Position numbers and translations under genes: made by a program. This document shows, piece by piece, positions 7,915 through 16,892 of a stretch of DNA of 64,000 bases (within the stretch, counting starts at the first letter, position 1; the number at the start of each line of letters is the position of its first letter). Source of the DNA: Geobacter sp. AOG1 (GTDB lineage: Bacteria; Desulfobacterota; Desulfuromonadia; Geobacterales; Geobacteraceae); the NCBI RefSeq assembly GCF_019972315.1, contig NZ_BLIZ01000001.1:3409922-3473921 (forward strand), in the 5' to 3' direction. The notes beneath the pieces are model-generated. The model made no database searches. It saw nothing but the letters and a program-made list of their open reading frames with translations, and was not told where the DNA came from.

Positions 7915-9243
7915 ATGGGCGTCATGATGCAGGCATTCTACTGGAACTGTCCCCGGGAAGAGAACCGGGAAATGGCATGGTGGAAAGAAGTTGCACGCAG
8001 GGTCCCCGAGTTGAAGCAGGCCGGGTTCACCTCCCTCTGGCTCCCACCCGCCAGCAAGGCGGCCAACATCGGCGGGATGTCCATGGGGTACGACGTCTAC
8101 GACTATTTCGACCTCGGGAAGTACGACCAGAAAGGGTCCATCCCGACCTGGTACGGCACCGAGGAGGAACTGAGGGGGGTGCTCCGGACTCTCCACGACC
8201 ACGGGATGAAAGGGTACGCGGACATAATCCTCAACCACAACAACGGTGCCGACGAGCAGGAGTACAACCCGATCATCGGTACCATGCGCTGGACCCGGTT
8301 CCGTCCGGCAAGTGGAAGGTTCCCCCGTGACTGGACTCATTTTCACCCCTCCCCCTATGAGGCCGCCGATCCGAGCAGGTTCGGCGACATGCCCGACCTC
8401 TGTCACATCAACCCCCGGGTAAGCGCCGGTATCCTGGAGTATGCCCGCTGGCTCGTGGAGGATGTTGGGTACGACGGCTTCCGCTACGACTTCGTCAAGG
8501 GGTTCAGCGGCTGGATCATCCGGGCGATCCATGACATGGAGTACAAACGGGGAGGAGAGCCGGTCACGATCTTCGGGGTGGGAGAGTGCTGGGATGATGA
8601 TTTTTCCATTGACCGGTGGCTCGACTCGGTCAACCCCTGGTCCCCCCACCAGGCGGGAGCCTTCGACTTTCCGCTGCGGTACCGGCTGAAAGATCTCTGC
8701 GACAGCTACGGTTACAGCCTCCGGAACCTGGTCGCCGGCGGGACCCTCATGGAGGATCGCCCATTCGAGGCGGTGACCTTCGTCGACAACCACGATTTCC
8801 GCGACGAACAACCGGAAATTGCCAACGACAAGATGCTTGCCTACGCCGTCATCCTGACTCACGAAGGATACCCCTGCGTCTACTGGAAGGATTACTACCG
8901 GTATGGCCTCGGCCTGACGGGTGAAGCCAGCGGCATTGAGGCACTTGTCCGGGTGCACGAGGGATATGCCGGCGGAAACACGACGACCCTCCACTTGGAC
9001 GACACTCTCTACGTCATGGAGCGGGAGGGGTTCAACCGACAGCCGGGGCTTGTCTTCGTCCTGAACAACGGTAGGGAATGGCAAAAAAAATGGGTCCGTA
9101 CCCGGTGGAACGAAACGACCCTGCACCCCCGGGCCTGGCGTGGAAAGGATTCGCTCGGCGAACCAAGGCAGCAGACAACCGGCAGCGAGGGATGGGTGGA
9201 GGTGGAAGCGCCACCGCGGGGGTACACGGTCTACGTCCCCTGA
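7915..9243 (+). CDS. Alpha-amylase, glycoside hydrolase family 13
   Basis: 442 residues without a signal peptide, so probably cytoplasmic. It hydrolyses alpha-1,4 glucans such as glycogen or malto-oligosaccharides. All GH13 landmarks are present: start MMQAFYW, DIILNHN, the nucleophile in GFRYDFVKG (Asp192), the acid/base in GVGECWDD (Glu224) and the third carboxylate in FVDNHD (Asp294). The short N-terminus and the MMQAFYWNCP opening resemble plant and bacterial cytoplasmic alpha-amylases. The C-terminal part is a small beta domain. It converges with the downstream - strand gene with only six bases between stops and no terminator seen. Confidence 0.92.
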   Translation: MGVMMQAFYWNCPREENREMAWWKEVARRVPELKQAGFTSLWLPPASKAANIGGMSMGYDVYDYFDLGKYDQKGSIPTWYGTEEELRGVLRTLHDHGMKGYADIILNHNNGADEQEYNPIIGTMRWTRFRPASGRFPRDWTHFHPSPYEAADPSRFGDMPDLCHINPRVSAGILEYARWLVEDVGYDGFRYDFVKGFSGWIIRAIHDMEYKRGGEPVTIFGVGECWDDDFSIDRWLDSVNPWSPHQAGAFDFPLRYRLKDLCDSYGYSLRNLVAGGTLMEDRPFEAVTFVDNHDFRDEQPEIANDKMLAYAVILTHEGYPCVYWKDYYRYGLGLTGEASGIEALVRVHEGYAGGNTTTLHLDDTLYVMEREGFNRQPGLVFVLNNGREWQKKWVRTRWNETTLHPRAWRGKDSLGEPRQQTTGSEGWVEVEAPPRGYTVYVP

Positions 9244-9249
9244 TCGCTG

Positions 9250-11364
9250 TCAGACGACCTCGTCCAGCAGCCGCCTCAAAGCCTCTGCTCCCGTCACCGG
9301 CGGCCGGCAGGCCTCTTTCGCACAGACGTAAGCCGTTACTCGTCCATCCAGTTCCCTGAACGACGGGTCACCTGCTACGTGACGCAGCAGCAGTCGGGGG
9401 ATGAAACAACGACCGATGACCCTAAGCATGGCCAGCATCTCCGGGTCGTCGCGGTCCCCGGCCAGAATGATCTCTACGGTGGGGCCGAGCAGGTAGTCGT
9501 ATGCCATGAGTAGGCAAAGGTAGCCCACCGGCTGGCGGATCGCCTTTCCCATGGCGGAGCGAAGAACCGCCTCCCCCGCCGCGGCCAGGTCGTTGGCGTC
9601 GGTAATCACCCCTAGCCTGAGGAGGTTCAGGGCTGCCAGGGAGGTCCCGGATGGGGTGACGCCATCGTAGGGATTCACGCTTCGCCCGAGCGCCGCCTCC
9701 GCGTCGCTCCCCGTATCGAACAGTCCACCTGATCCTGGGTCCCGGAAGAGTGACAGCATCTGCCGGCTAACCTGGACCGCTTCCTCAGGGTAGTCCGAGG
9801 CAAGGGTCACTTCGTAAAGAGCGATTAGCCCTGAGACAAACGCCGCATAATCCTCAAGAAAACCGGGAACGTCTCCCCGCCCCCCGTGGTAACTACGGAA
9901 CAGACGGCCATTGCCGTCCATAAGTCGCGACCGGATGAAGTCCGATGCCCGTTCCGCCGCCACACGCCAGCGGACCTCGCCGGTCGCCCCATAAAGCCGT
10001 GCCAGGGCGGTAATCATGAGACCGTTCCAGGCGGTCAGCACCTTTTCATCCCGGAACGGTATGACTCGTTCGTTCCGGGCCGCCAGGAGCCGCTCCCGCC
10101 ACCTTGCCAGGTCAGCCGCCAGCAGGTCCGAGTTCACCCCTTCCCGTCGGGCTGATTCCTCCAGGGAAAGCGGGAGGTTGAGGATATTTCGCTCCTCGAA
10201 ATTTCCCGACTCCGTGACACCGAACAGCCGGCAGCAGAGAGGGGCGTCATCCCCCAGAACCGCTCCGATCTCGGCAGGGGTCCAGACGTAGTACTTCCCC
10301 TCCTCCCCTTCCGTATCCGCATCCTGGGCCGCGTAAAATCCCCCTCCAGGCCCGGTCATCTCCGCCAGAACAAAGCTGGCAATCTCTTCCGCCATCTTTA
10401 GGAAATCCCGGCCGCCGGTGGCCTGGAATGTCTCGATGCAGGCAAGGGTTACCATGGCCTGGTCATAGAGCATCTTCTCAAAATGGGGGACCAGCCACTG
10501 CCGATCGACGCTGTAACGGTGGAGCCCAAAGCCGATCTGGTCGAAGATGCCGCCCTGCCGGATACGGGCAAGGGTCGCCGTGACCATGGCGAGCGGGGTG
10601 GCATCGCCGGTGCTCCGCCAGATGCGGAGCAGGAACTGGAGGTAATGGGGCATGGGGAACTTGGGAGCGGTCCCGAATCCGCCCCAGGTCTCGTCGTACA
10701 TCTGGCGCAATTGCCCATATGCCTCCGCCAGCACGCCATCTCCCGGCAGTTCAGCGGGGGATGGACCGCCGAGCCGGGTCAGTGCCACCATGACCGATGC
10801 GCAACTCTCCTCGATCCGGTCCCGCCCCGTGCGCCAGAGCTCCGCCAGCTTCTCCAGGAGTTCGATCACCCCCGGCATCCCCTGCCGTGGTGTTTTAGGG
10901 ATATAGGTAGCGGCGAAGAACGGCCGCCGGTCAGGAGTCATGACGATAGTGAGGGGCCAGCCACCGCTGCCGGTCATCATCTGGGAGACAGTCATGTACC
11001 GGTCATCGATGTCCGGCCGCTCTTCACGGTCCACCTTGATCGCCACGAAATGTCGGTTGATGACCGCCGCCACATCGGGGTCCTCGAAGGATTCGTGAGC
11101 CATGACATGGCACCAGTGGCAAGTGGCATAGCCGATGGAAAGAAAGATCGGCTTATCTTCCGCCGCAGCCCTGGCAAACGCCTCATCCCCCCACGAGTAC
11201 CAGTCCACCGGGTTCTCGGCATGCTGGAGGAGATAGGGACTGGTGGCGAAGATCAACCGATTGAAGCGCTCTCCCCCGTCAAGGGGAAGCCCTCGCCTAT
11301 CCACATTCACATGCCGGTGCACGACGGCATTGCCATCGCCCCGGAAATCAGTGCCTTTCATCAC
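9250..11364 (-). CDS. Thioredoxin-domain protein of the YyaL/DUF255 (spermatogenesis-associated protein 20-like) family
   Basis: 704 residues if the GTG start is used; an ATG follows immediately (11359-11361). The N-terminal thioredoxin-like (DUF255/DsbH) domain carries CHWC in [22 protein letters not shown] (two segments). The rest is an (alpha/alpha)6-barrel-like region related to N-acylglucosamine epimerases ([20 protein letters not shown]). Family members are widely conserved but their reaction is not established. There is no signal peptide. It is divergent from the DUF3047 gene, with a symmetric inverted repeat between the two (11400-11459). Family call is firm, function open. Confidence 0.9.
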   Translation of the reverse strand: MMKGTDFRGDGNAVVHRHVNVDRRGLPLDGGERFNRLIFATSPYLLQHAENPVDWYSWGDEAFARAAAEDKPIFLSIGYATCHWCHVMAHESFEDPDVAAVINRHFVAIKVDREERPDIDDRYMTVSQMMTGSGGWPLTIVMTPDRRPFFAATYIPKTPRQGMPGVIELLEKLAELWRTGRDRIEESCASVMVALTRLGGPSPAELPGDGVLAEAYGQLRQMYDETWGGFGTAPKFPMPHYLQFLLRIWRSTGDATPLAMVTATLARIRQGGIFDQIGFGLHRYSVDRQWLVPHFEKMLYDQAMVTLACIETFQATGGRDFLKMAEEIASFVLAEMTGPGGGFYAAQDADTEGEEGKYYVWTPAEIGAVLGDDAPLCCRLFGVTESGNFEERNILNLPLSLEESARREGVNSDLLAADLARWRERLLAARNERVIPFRDEKVLTAWNGLMITALARLYGATGEVRWRVAAERASDFIRSRLMDGNGRLFRSYHGGRGDVPGFLEDYAAFVSGLIALYEVTLASDYPEEAVQVSRQMLSLFRDPGSGGLFDTGSDAEAALGRSVNPYDGVTPSGTSLAALNLLRLGVITDANDLAAAGEAVLRSAMGKAIRQPVGYLCLLMAYDYLLGPTVEIILAGDRDDPEMLAMLRVIGRCFIPRLLLRHVAGDPSFRELDGRVTAYVCAKEACRPPVTGAEALRRLLDEVV

Positions 11365-11399
11365 TCATCCATTCCACCACTGTCGTTGCCTTCCAGCAT

Positions 11400-11459
11400 A
11401 ACTATACCAGAGATTGCGCTGGCGCCATCCACCCATCACGGACATTTCATGGTATAGTT
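11400..11459. promoter_or_regulatory. Divergent promoter region bounded by a perfect 10-bp inverted repeat
   Basis: AACTATACCA (11400-11409) and TGGTATAGTT (11450-11459) are exact reverse complements, 40 bases apart, between two divergent genes. Each arm contains a -10-like TATAGT facing its own gene. It could be a pair of symmetric promoters or an operator for one regulator. No clear -35 is seen. Confidence 0.4.
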
Positions 11460-11528
11460 GAACACTGGCCGTCCATGCCATTTGTTGACGGTACACCCCC
11501 TTCAATCGACGCCCAAAGGACTCAATCC

Positions 11529-12173
11529 ATGCGCAGAATCGTGATGTTTTTCATGCTGGTAAGCACAGCCGATTATTGCCAGGCTGCCGAGTTGACCATC
11601 GGCAACTTCAGCGCTGGAGACCTGACTGGATGGAGCGACAAAACCTTCTCGGGGAAGACCGAATATTCGAAGGTCACGGACGGGGAAAAGAAGGTTCTCA
11701 AGGCCCACAGCCGCAACTCAGCCTCCGGACTCGTAAAAAAAATAGTGCTCGACCTGAAGCAATACCCCCTCCTTCGCTGGTCCTGGAAAGTGGAACACAC
11801 CCTCAAACATGAAGACGTCACGAAGAAAGCCGGGGATGACTTTGCCGCGCGAGTCTATGTAATCTTTCCGCGCACCTTTTTCTGGCGGATGCGGACCATC
11901 AGCTATGTGTGGGCACACAAAATGCCGAAAGGTTCCTCAACACCAAGCCCCTATACCTCCAATGCCATTATCGTGGCGGTCGAATCGGGAGACGAAAAGG
12001 CCGGGCAGTGGATAAGCGAAGAACGAAACATTTTTGAGGATTACCGCAAGGTTTTCGGCGAAGACCCACCCCCAATCGGAGGCATCGCCATCATGACCGA
12101 CACGGACGACACGAAGGACGAAGTGAACGCCTGGTACGGGGATATTTCGGTTGCAGGACCGTCTTCACCCTGA
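11529..12173 (+). CDS. Exported DUF3047 family protein
   Basis: 214 residues; start chosen at ATG 11529, preceded by AAAGGA. The N-terminus MRRIVMFFMLVSTADYCQAA is a signal peptide with likely cleavage after QAA. The mature domain matches what I know of DUF3047: RWSWKVEH, DDFAARVYVIFP, YVWAHKMPKGSSTPSPYT, and GGIAIMTDTDDTKDEVNAWYGDI. Its beta-sandwich composition and Trp pattern suggest ligand or carbohydrate binding, but the function is not established. It is probably periplasmic and appears monocistronic. Confidence 0.8.
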   Translation: MRRIVMFFMLVSTADYCQAAELTIGNFSAGDLTGWSDKTFSGKTEYSKVTDGEKKVLKAHSRNSASGLVKKIVLDLKQYPLLRWSWKVEHTLKHEDVTKKAGDDFAARVYVIFPRTFFWRMRTISYVWAHKMPKGSSTPSPYTSNAIIVAVESGDEKAGQWISEERNIFEDYRKVFGEDPPPIGGIAIMTDTDDTKDEVNAWYGDISVAGPSSP

Positions 12174-12282
12174 ATTTTCCTTTCTCCACCCTGCGCCTAC
12201 CCGAGAGGGCGGGGAATAACGGTTGCTCCTCCCAGCTAAGGGGTATTGGGGGGGATAAGAGCTGAAGTTCATCTCCACGTAA

Positions 12283-12317
12283 AATAAAAAGCCCCGCCGG
12301 GATAAACCGGGCGGGGC
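12283..12317 (-). terminator. Terminator after the YtxH gene
   Basis: A GC-rich stem (GCCCCGCC near 12291 with GGCGGGGC near 12310) is followed on the - strand by TTTTTATTTT. It sits just past the YtxH stop. Confidence 0.8.
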
Positions 12318-12344
12318 GTGCACGTAGCAGTGAATCGGGGGGGA

Positions 12345-12692
12345 TCAGCCGATGATCTTCGACAACTTGACCCGCTGCTTTTCCAGTCGGGCCTGCCCCT
12401 CTTCGATCGCCTTAAGGAGGTCCTTCTTCGCATCGTAGGCCATGTCTTTCCCCTTGTCGAGGATGTCGGCAGCCTTTTCTCCGACCGTATCCACCATATC
12501 CGAAATGGTGTCGGAGAAATCATCCACAATGTCTTCCGTCTTATGCTTTACCTTCTTGGCGTAGCGGGTAATATCCTTCCGGGTCTTTTTCCCGGACTGG
12601 GGTGCGAACAGCAGAGCAAGCCCCGCCCCGATTACCCCGCCAGCCACCAGCATGAGCGCGCCTGCCGCTACCTTGTTTTCGTTGTCAGCCAT
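12345..12692 (-). CDS. YtxH domain stress-type membrane protein
   Basis: 115 residues. One N-terminal membrane segment, AGALMLVAGGVIGAGLALLFAP, ends in the family signature LLFAPQSGKKTRKDI. A long amphipathic helix rich in Asp/Lys (DDFSDTISDMVDTVGEKAADIL) follows. Family members are linked to general stress responses in Bacillus, but no reaction is known. A good RBS (AAAAGGAGGAG) is present. Its promoter block matches that of the divergent gene at 12942, which suggests common control. Confidence 0.85.
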   Translation of the reverse strand: MADNENKVAAGALMLVAGGVIGAGLALLFAPQSGKKTRKDITRYAKKVKHKTEDIVDDFSDTISDMVDTVGEKAADILDKGKDMAYDAKKDLLKAIEEGQARLEKQRVKLSKIIG

Positions 12693-12720
12693 TGCCTCTC
12701 CTCCTTTTGATGTCGTGCCT

Positions 12721-12750
12721 TAACTATATCCCCGAATATCTCACATGCAA
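12721..12750 (-). promoter_or_regulatory. Promoter of the YtxH gene, shared motif TTGC-N12-CGGGGATATAGTTA
   Basis: On the - strand, CGGGGATATAGTTA (12734 to 12721) carries a TATAGT -10. TTGC lies at 12750-12747. The block differs by one base in 14 from the promoter block of the divergent gene at 12881-12894. Confidence 0.5.
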
Positions 12751-12863
12751 AGGAGCCATGCAATTTTTTCCGTACATGAGACAACTCCCCTCTTAGGCTG
12801 CCGATGGGCATCATTTCTCTCTCGTTCCGCACCTGTAGCGGTTGGGCATGCCACTGCCGGAAG

Positions 12864-12894
12864 TTGCGGTACTCCAAAAACGGGGATATAATTA
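12864..12894 (+). promoter_or_regulatory. Promoter of the 115-residue hypothetical, TTGCGG-N17-TATAAT
   Basis: The -35-like TTGCGG (12864-12869), 17 bases and the perfect -10 TATAAT (12887-12892) lie inside CGGGGATATAATTA. This mirrors the YtxH promoter on the other strand. Confidence 0.6.
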
Positions 12895-12941
12895 TAGCAG
12901 GTAAAACACCCAACAGTCAGCAGGAAAGGGGGAGGGATCCC

Positions 12942-13289
12942 ATGACAACCACCGAGATCGCCAAGAACATCAGGAACGAACGTACGTCCGACACGCAGTT
13001 TATCAGCTGGTGGCGGAAAGAAGAGGACTTCCTCGACTACGACCTCATCGATCGGTTCCTCGAAAATGCAGGACAGAACAGGGAAGTGGGGGGATACGAA
13101 CTGCTTACTACGGAGCAGATGTGGGAACGGTTGGAAGGCGTCTGTGGGAAACGGATCATGAAGACCCAGAAATCAGGGGAACCGCTCATCGAATGGGATA
13201 CCAAGGGAGGGGTCAGGACCTGCCCCTACACACCGAAATCGATGATCGAAATTTTCGATGTCGAGACCAGGGGGAATGTGGTGGACTAG
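12942..13289 (+). CDS. Hypothetical protein, 115 residues
   Basis: The start at ATG 12942 follows a strong GGGGGAGGG. The protein is soluble, hydrophilic and without a signal peptide or cysteine cluster (one Cys in EGVCGKR and one in VRTCPYTP). Recognisable text includes QFISWWRKEEDFLDYDLIDRFLE (in two parts) and YTPKSMIEIFDVE. I do not recognise a family. It has its own promoter (12864-12892) and terminator (13326-13350). It shares promoter architecture with the divergent YtxH stress gene, so a role in the same stress response is possible. Confidence 0.65.
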   Translation: MTTTEIAKNIRNERTSDTQFISWWRKEEDFLDYDLIDRFLENAGQNREVGGYELLTTEQMWERLEGVCGKRIMKTQKSGEPLIEWDTKGGVRTCPYTPKSMIEIFDVETRGNVVD

Positions 13290-13325
13290 CTGTTCCTCCG
13301 CCCTGATGACACGTACATAAATAGA

Positions 13326-13350
13326 GGGGACTGGATGACCAGCCCCCTTT
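13326..13350 (+). terminator. Terminator, probably bidirectional
   Basis: GGGGACTGG and CCAGCCCCC around the loop ATGA form an imperfect stem, followed on + by TTTCGTTTTCTTT. It lies between the hypothetical gene and the convergent TPR gene and could serve both. Confidence 0.6.
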
Positions 13351-13363
13351 CGTTTTCTTTACC

Positions 13364-14158
13364 CTAGCCCTTCAACTCTTCCTTCAACCCTTCCACCACC
13401 GCCTTTACCTCCGCCACCATCTCGGCGGCCTGGGGGGAGGTTTCCATCTTCAGGTAGAGTTCCAGGTACTTGATGGCATCCTTCACGTGTTCCTGGTCCA
13501 TATAGAGGCTGCCAAGGGTGAGGTAGGCCAGCGTGAAATGAGGGTCGAGACGGATCGCCTCCAGGCACTCCTTCTCCGCCTCGTCGAAATCACCCAGGTC
13601 GTAGTACAGTTCGCCCAGGTTGAAACGGGCTGCCGCGTCCTCCGGGTCGATTTCGATCCCCTTCCGGTAGGTGGCGACGGCCTTCTCCCGGTCACCCAGC
13701 CCGTACCATGCGTCCCCCAGGGCATTGTAGGCAAAGACGTTGGTGGGATCGATCTCCAGCGCTTTGTTGTATGCCTTGATGGCATCTTCGCCCCGTTCCA
13801 TGCTGTTGTACACCAGCCCGATGTTCACGTAGCCGTCCGCTTCCTTGGGCGCAATCTCGGTAATCCGCTTGTAGACCTTGAGGGCCTCCTTGTGGCGACC
13901 CAGTTCGAAATAGATATCGCCGAGGGCGGTGAGCGCATCCGTATCCTCCGGTGCGAGTTTGAGCCCCTTCTCGTATGCCACTATTGCCTCTTCCGGCTTC
14001 TCTGCGGCGGATAGGGCATCTCCCAGGTTGAAGTGCCCCTCCGGGTTAGATGGCTCCAACTGGATGCAGCTACCAAACGCCGCAGCCGCTCCCCCATGAT
14101 CCCCCGCCTCCAGACAGGATATCCCCTGCGCCAGATATTCATCAAATGTCGTCGCCAT
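13364..14158 (-). CDS. Tetratricopeptide repeat protein
   Basis: 264 residues from ATG 14158, chosen because GGAGG sits seven bases upstream; a longer frame starting 33 bases earlier lacks an RBS. It is made almost entirely of TPR units of 34 residues from about residue 5 to 245. Examples are PEGHFNLGDALSAAEKPEEA, DALTALGDIYFELGRHKEA, and AYNALGDAWYGLGDREKA. There is no signal peptide or enzymatic domain, so it is a cytoplasmic scaffold for protein interaction. It lies downstream of TatA and the hydrogenase operon on the same strand, but a terminator (14271-14298) separates them. Confidence 0.88.
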   Translation of the reverse strand: MATTFDEYLAQGISCLEAGDHGGAAAAFGSCIQLEPSNPEGHFNLGDALSAAEKPEEAIVAYEKGLKLAPEDTDALTALGDIYFELGRHKEALKVYKRITEIAPKEADGYVNIGLVYNSMERGEDAIKAYNKALEIDPTNVFAYNALGDAWYGLGDREKAVATYRKGIEIDPEDAAARFNLGELYYDLGDFDEAEKECLEAIRLDPHFTLAYLTLGSLYMDQEHVKDAIKYLELYLKMETSPQAAEMVAEVKAVVEGLKEELKG

Positions 14159-14270
14159 CGCAGCCTCCGTGGTCATTGTCAGTATGGGCAAAACTATATC
14201 AGAAAGGTATGGCTATTGCCAGTACAACCACATTGTCCACGGCTGGAACGTCACCTCCTTTCTGAAACGC

Positions 14271-14298
14271 AAAAAAGCCCGCCGCAGATGCAGCAGGC
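14271..14298 (-). terminator. Terminator after tatA
   Basis: On the - strand, GCCTGCTGC, ATCT, GCGGCGGGC form a 9-bp stem with two G-U pairs, followed by TTTTTTGCG. It ends the tatA transcription unit. Confidence 0.75.
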
Positions 14299-14327
14299 CG
14301 TTAGGGGCGATCATACGGAGTAAATCG

Positions 14328-14498
14328 CTACTGGCTTTTTTCGTTGAGCTGCACCACGTCCTCGCCGCTGCTCGCCTTCTTGAAGTTCCTGATGCCGCTC
14401 CCCAGGGCTTGCCCCAGTTGGGGAAGTTTTCCCGGGCCAACGACCACCAGCATGATGACCATTATAATAACCAATTCCGGCATGCCGATTCCAAACAT
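14328..14498 (-). CDS. tatA: Sec-independent translocase subunit TatA/E
   Basis: 56 residues from ATG 14498, which gives the family N-terminus [26 protein letters not shown] lies eight bases upstream. The single membrane helix is followed by the TatA hinge [16 protein letters not shown] and an amphipathic helix. TatA multimers form the pore that exports folded proteins with twin-arginine signals. The gene lies just downstream of the hydrogenase operon. Two of that operon's products, HybS and HybA, carry twin-arginine signals, so the placement makes functional sense. At 56 residues it is short for TatA but usual for TatE-like forms. Confidence 0.9.
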   Translation of the reverse strand: MFGIGMPELVIIMVIMLVVVGPGKLPQLGQALGSGIRNFKKASSGEDVVQLNEKSQ

Positions 14499-14585
14499 AT
14501 CCATTCTCCTCATTGAATTGATGTAGGGGCGCCCCTTGCGGGTGCCCATCCGGGCGGAAGCAAGGCCCGCCCCTACCCGAATGCC

Positions 14586-15077
14586 CTACGCTGCCAGAGA
14601 CTGCTCCCGCACATCCACCCCGCTTGCCCGGAGTTCCTCCACCAGCTGGCCAGCGACCTGCTCCAGACGGTCATGCAGGAGGGGGGACAGTTCGTGCCCC
14701 GCATCCAGCGAATCGGGGATCACCCCGAACAGGGTCAGCCGTTCGGGACAAAAGCCGCGCATCTCGCTGATGAGGAGCATCTCCTGAATGCCGATCTGGT
14801 GGGGTGAGAGCTTGACCGGCAGCCGACTCAGCATTATGTCGTCCAGGTTGAAGCGAAAGACCTCTCCCGGCCCCCCCTCCGCCTCCACCGTATCGAGGAT
14901 GTAGACCTGCTCCGCCTCCTCGAACTTATGGGTAACCATGATGCCGAGGGTTCCCCCGTCATAGAGCTCCACGCTGTCGGGAAAGACGAAATGTTCCTGG
15001 AGATAGCGGAGACAGTGGACGCCGAACCCCTCGTCGGAGAGGAGGAGATTGCCGGCGCCGAATATAAGTGTTTTCAT
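14586..15077 (-). CDS. hybP: [NiFe] hydrogenase maturation endopeptidase (HybD/HyaD type)
   Basis: 163 residues; start chosen at ATG 15077 with GAGG upstream. The N-terminus MKTLIFGAGNLLLSDEGFGV is the HupD/HyaD signature (GxGNxxxxDEGxG), with the nickel-sensing Glu/Asp in DEGFG. LYDGGTLG and the His in LSPHQIG also fit. It removes the C-terminal peptide of the large subunit HybL after Ni insertion. It lies 62 bases downstream of hybL; that gap contains a small repeat of TATAGG/CCTATA units. Confidence 0.93.
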   Translation of the reverse strand: MKTLIFGAGNLLLSDEGFGVHCLRYLQEHFVFPDSVELYDGGTLGIMVTHKFEEAEQVYILDTVEAEGGPGEVFRFNLDDIMLSRLPVKLSPHQIGIQEMLLISEMRGFCPERLTLFGVIPDSLDAGHELSPLLHDRLEQVAGQLVEELRASGVDVREQSLAA

Positions 15078-15100
15078 AGTGTTACCTCGTGGATAGCCAG

Positions 15101-15132
15101 TTATAGGACGTATAGGTCCCATAGGTCCTATA
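15101..15132. repeat. Short repeated TATAGGTCC units
   Basis: The gap between hybL and the protease gene contains TTATAGGACG, TATAGGTCCC and ATAGGTCCTATA in tandem, partly palindromic. It resembles small dispersed intergenic repeats. There is only one copy in this window. Confidence 0.4.
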
Positions 15133-15139
15133 AACGACC

Positions 15140-16822
15140 CTACAGTACCTTGATTTTCGTAATCTCTTTCCCCGCCGGATCAATCGTATGCACCGCGCAG
15201 GCAATGCAGGGATCGAAGGAGTGGATAGTGCGGAGTACCTCCAGTGGCATATCTTCCTGGGCGACCGGGTTCCCCACCAGGGACGCCTCGTAGGGACCCA
15301 TGACCCCTTTCTCGTCGCGGGGTGACGCGTTCCAGGTGGAAGGGACAACCGCCTGGTAGTTCTTTATCTTCTTGTTGTCGATCACCATCCAGTGGGACAG
15401 AGCACCGCGGGGCGCCTCGTGGAACCCGACCCCCTTGTACTCCCCCTTGGGGATCTCAGTGTGGTTGGCATAGGTCTTGTCCCCTTTGCCCAGGTTGGCC
15501 ACCAGCTTGTCCAACTGCTCCAGGGAAATGTCCGCCAGGAGATGGGCACGGATGGCCCGGGCTCCGAGACGCCCCATGGTAGAGTGGATTGCGCTGACCG
15601 GCACGCCGATCTTGGCGCAGGTGGCATCCACCAGCTTTTTCACCCGGGCGTTGCCGCCGGCGTAAGCGGCCAGCAGCTGGGCCGGCGGCCCGACCTGAAC
15701 CGGCTTCCCCTCGAAACGGGGGGACTTGCACCAGCTGTACTTGCCGTTCTCCTGGAAATCGGTGTATTCGGGTTTGGTCTCCCCTTCCCAGGGATGATGG
15801 GTACCCGCCCCTTCGTACCAGGCGTGGGCCACCCCCTCGCTGATGTTGTTGATCAGGTAGGGGTCCTGGTGAGTGGTGATCGCCTTGAAACTCGCCAGAT
15901 TCCCCCCCATGATGGTCCCGCCGTTCAGGGTGAATTTGGTGTTTTTCGTATCCTCGGGGAATTCGGGGACCGCCAGGTAGTTGGTCACGCCGGCGCCATA
16001 CTTGAACCACTCCTTGTAGGCAGAGGCAATGGCCACCATGTCCGGGTAGTAGACCTTCTGCACGAAGTCCCGGGTCTCTTCCATGAGGGTCCGCAGATAG
16101 ACGATCCGCTCCATGTTGAGGGTCGCCATGTTCTCCAGGTTGACGGCAGTCGCCACCCCACCCACCACTAGGTTCTGGATGTGGGGGTTCTTTCCGCCGA
16201 GGATCGCCACCGCCTGGGCCGCCTTTCGTTGGTAATCCAAGGCCTTGAGGTAGTGGGCCACCGCCATCAGGTTCGCCTCCGGGGGGAGTTTCATGGCCGG
16301 GTGCCCCCAGTAGCCGGAGGCGAAGATGCCGAGCTTCCCTCCCGCCACGAACGCCTTCAGCTTCTCCTGTACCGCCCGGAATTCCTTCTCGCTGTTCCCC
16401 GGCCAGTCGGAGATACTCTGGGCGAGCTGGGCAGTCTTCTTCGGGTCCGCCTTCAGGGCGGCGACGATATCCACCCAATCCAGGGCCGAGAGATGGTAGA
16501 AATGGACGATATGGTCCTGCACCGAGTGCTGGGCGATCATGATGTTCCGGATGTACTGGGCGTTGAGGGGCACTTCCACATTGAGGGCGTTCTCCACCGA
16601 GCGGATGGAGGAGATGGCGTGAACCGTGGTGCAGACGCCACAGAAGCGCTGGGCGAAGCTCCAAGCGTCCTGGGGGTCCTTCCCCTTGAGGATCGTTTCG
16701 ATGCCGCGCCACATCTGGGCCGACGACCAGGCCTTGGAGACCTGCCCGCCATTCACCTCCACGTCGATGCGGAGATGCCCCTCGATGCGGGTGATGGGGT
16801 CTAGCGTAATGCGTTTGGACAT
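15140..16822 (-). CDS. hybL: [NiFe] hydrogenase large subunit, Hyb uptake type
   Basis: 560 residues, ATG preceded by AAGGAG. The L1 motif RFCGVCTTVH has Cys61 and Cys64, and the L2 motif DPCIACAVH has Cys539 and Cys542. These four Cys bind the Ni-Fe centre. The tail TIDPAGKEITKIKVL after His545 is the peptide that the maturation protease removes. The N-terminus ITLDPITRIEGHLRID is typical. With HybS it oxidises H2 in the periplasm; it is carried across by the small subunit's Tat signal. It is fourth in the hyb operon, 70 bases after hybB. Confidence 0.97.
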   Translation of the reverse strand: MSKRITLDPITRIEGHLRIDVEVNGGQVSKAWSSAQMWRGIETILKGKDPQDAWSFAQRFCGVCTTVHAISSIRSVENALNVEVPLNAQYIRNIMIAQHSVQDHIVHFYHLSALDWVDIVAALKADPKKTAQLAQSISDWPGNSEKEFRAVQEKLKAFVAGGKLGIFASGYWGHPAMKLPPEANLMAVAHYLKALDYQRKAAQAVAILGGKNPHIQNLVVGGVATAVNLENMATLNMERIVYLRTLMEETRDFVQKVYYPDMVAIASAYKEWFKYGAGVTNYLAVPEFPEDTKNTKFTLNGGTIMGGNLASFKAITTHQDPYLINNISEGVAHAWYEGAGTHHPWEGETKPEYTDFQENGKYSWCKSPRFEGKPVQVGPPAQLLAAYAGGNARVKKLVDATCAKIGVPVSAIHSTMGRLGARAIRAHLLADISLEQLDKLVANLGKGDKTYANHTEIPKGEYKGVGFHEAPRGALSHWMVIDNKKIKNYQAVVPSTWNASPRDEKGVMGPYEASLVGNPVAQEDMPLEVLRTIHSFDPCIACAVHTIDPAGKEITKIKVL

Positions 16823-16892
16823 ATATGCTCCTTAGAAACAGAATTTTTGATTATGAAAAAGGTGTTACCGGTCCCCAGTCCCGGGTCCCGGA

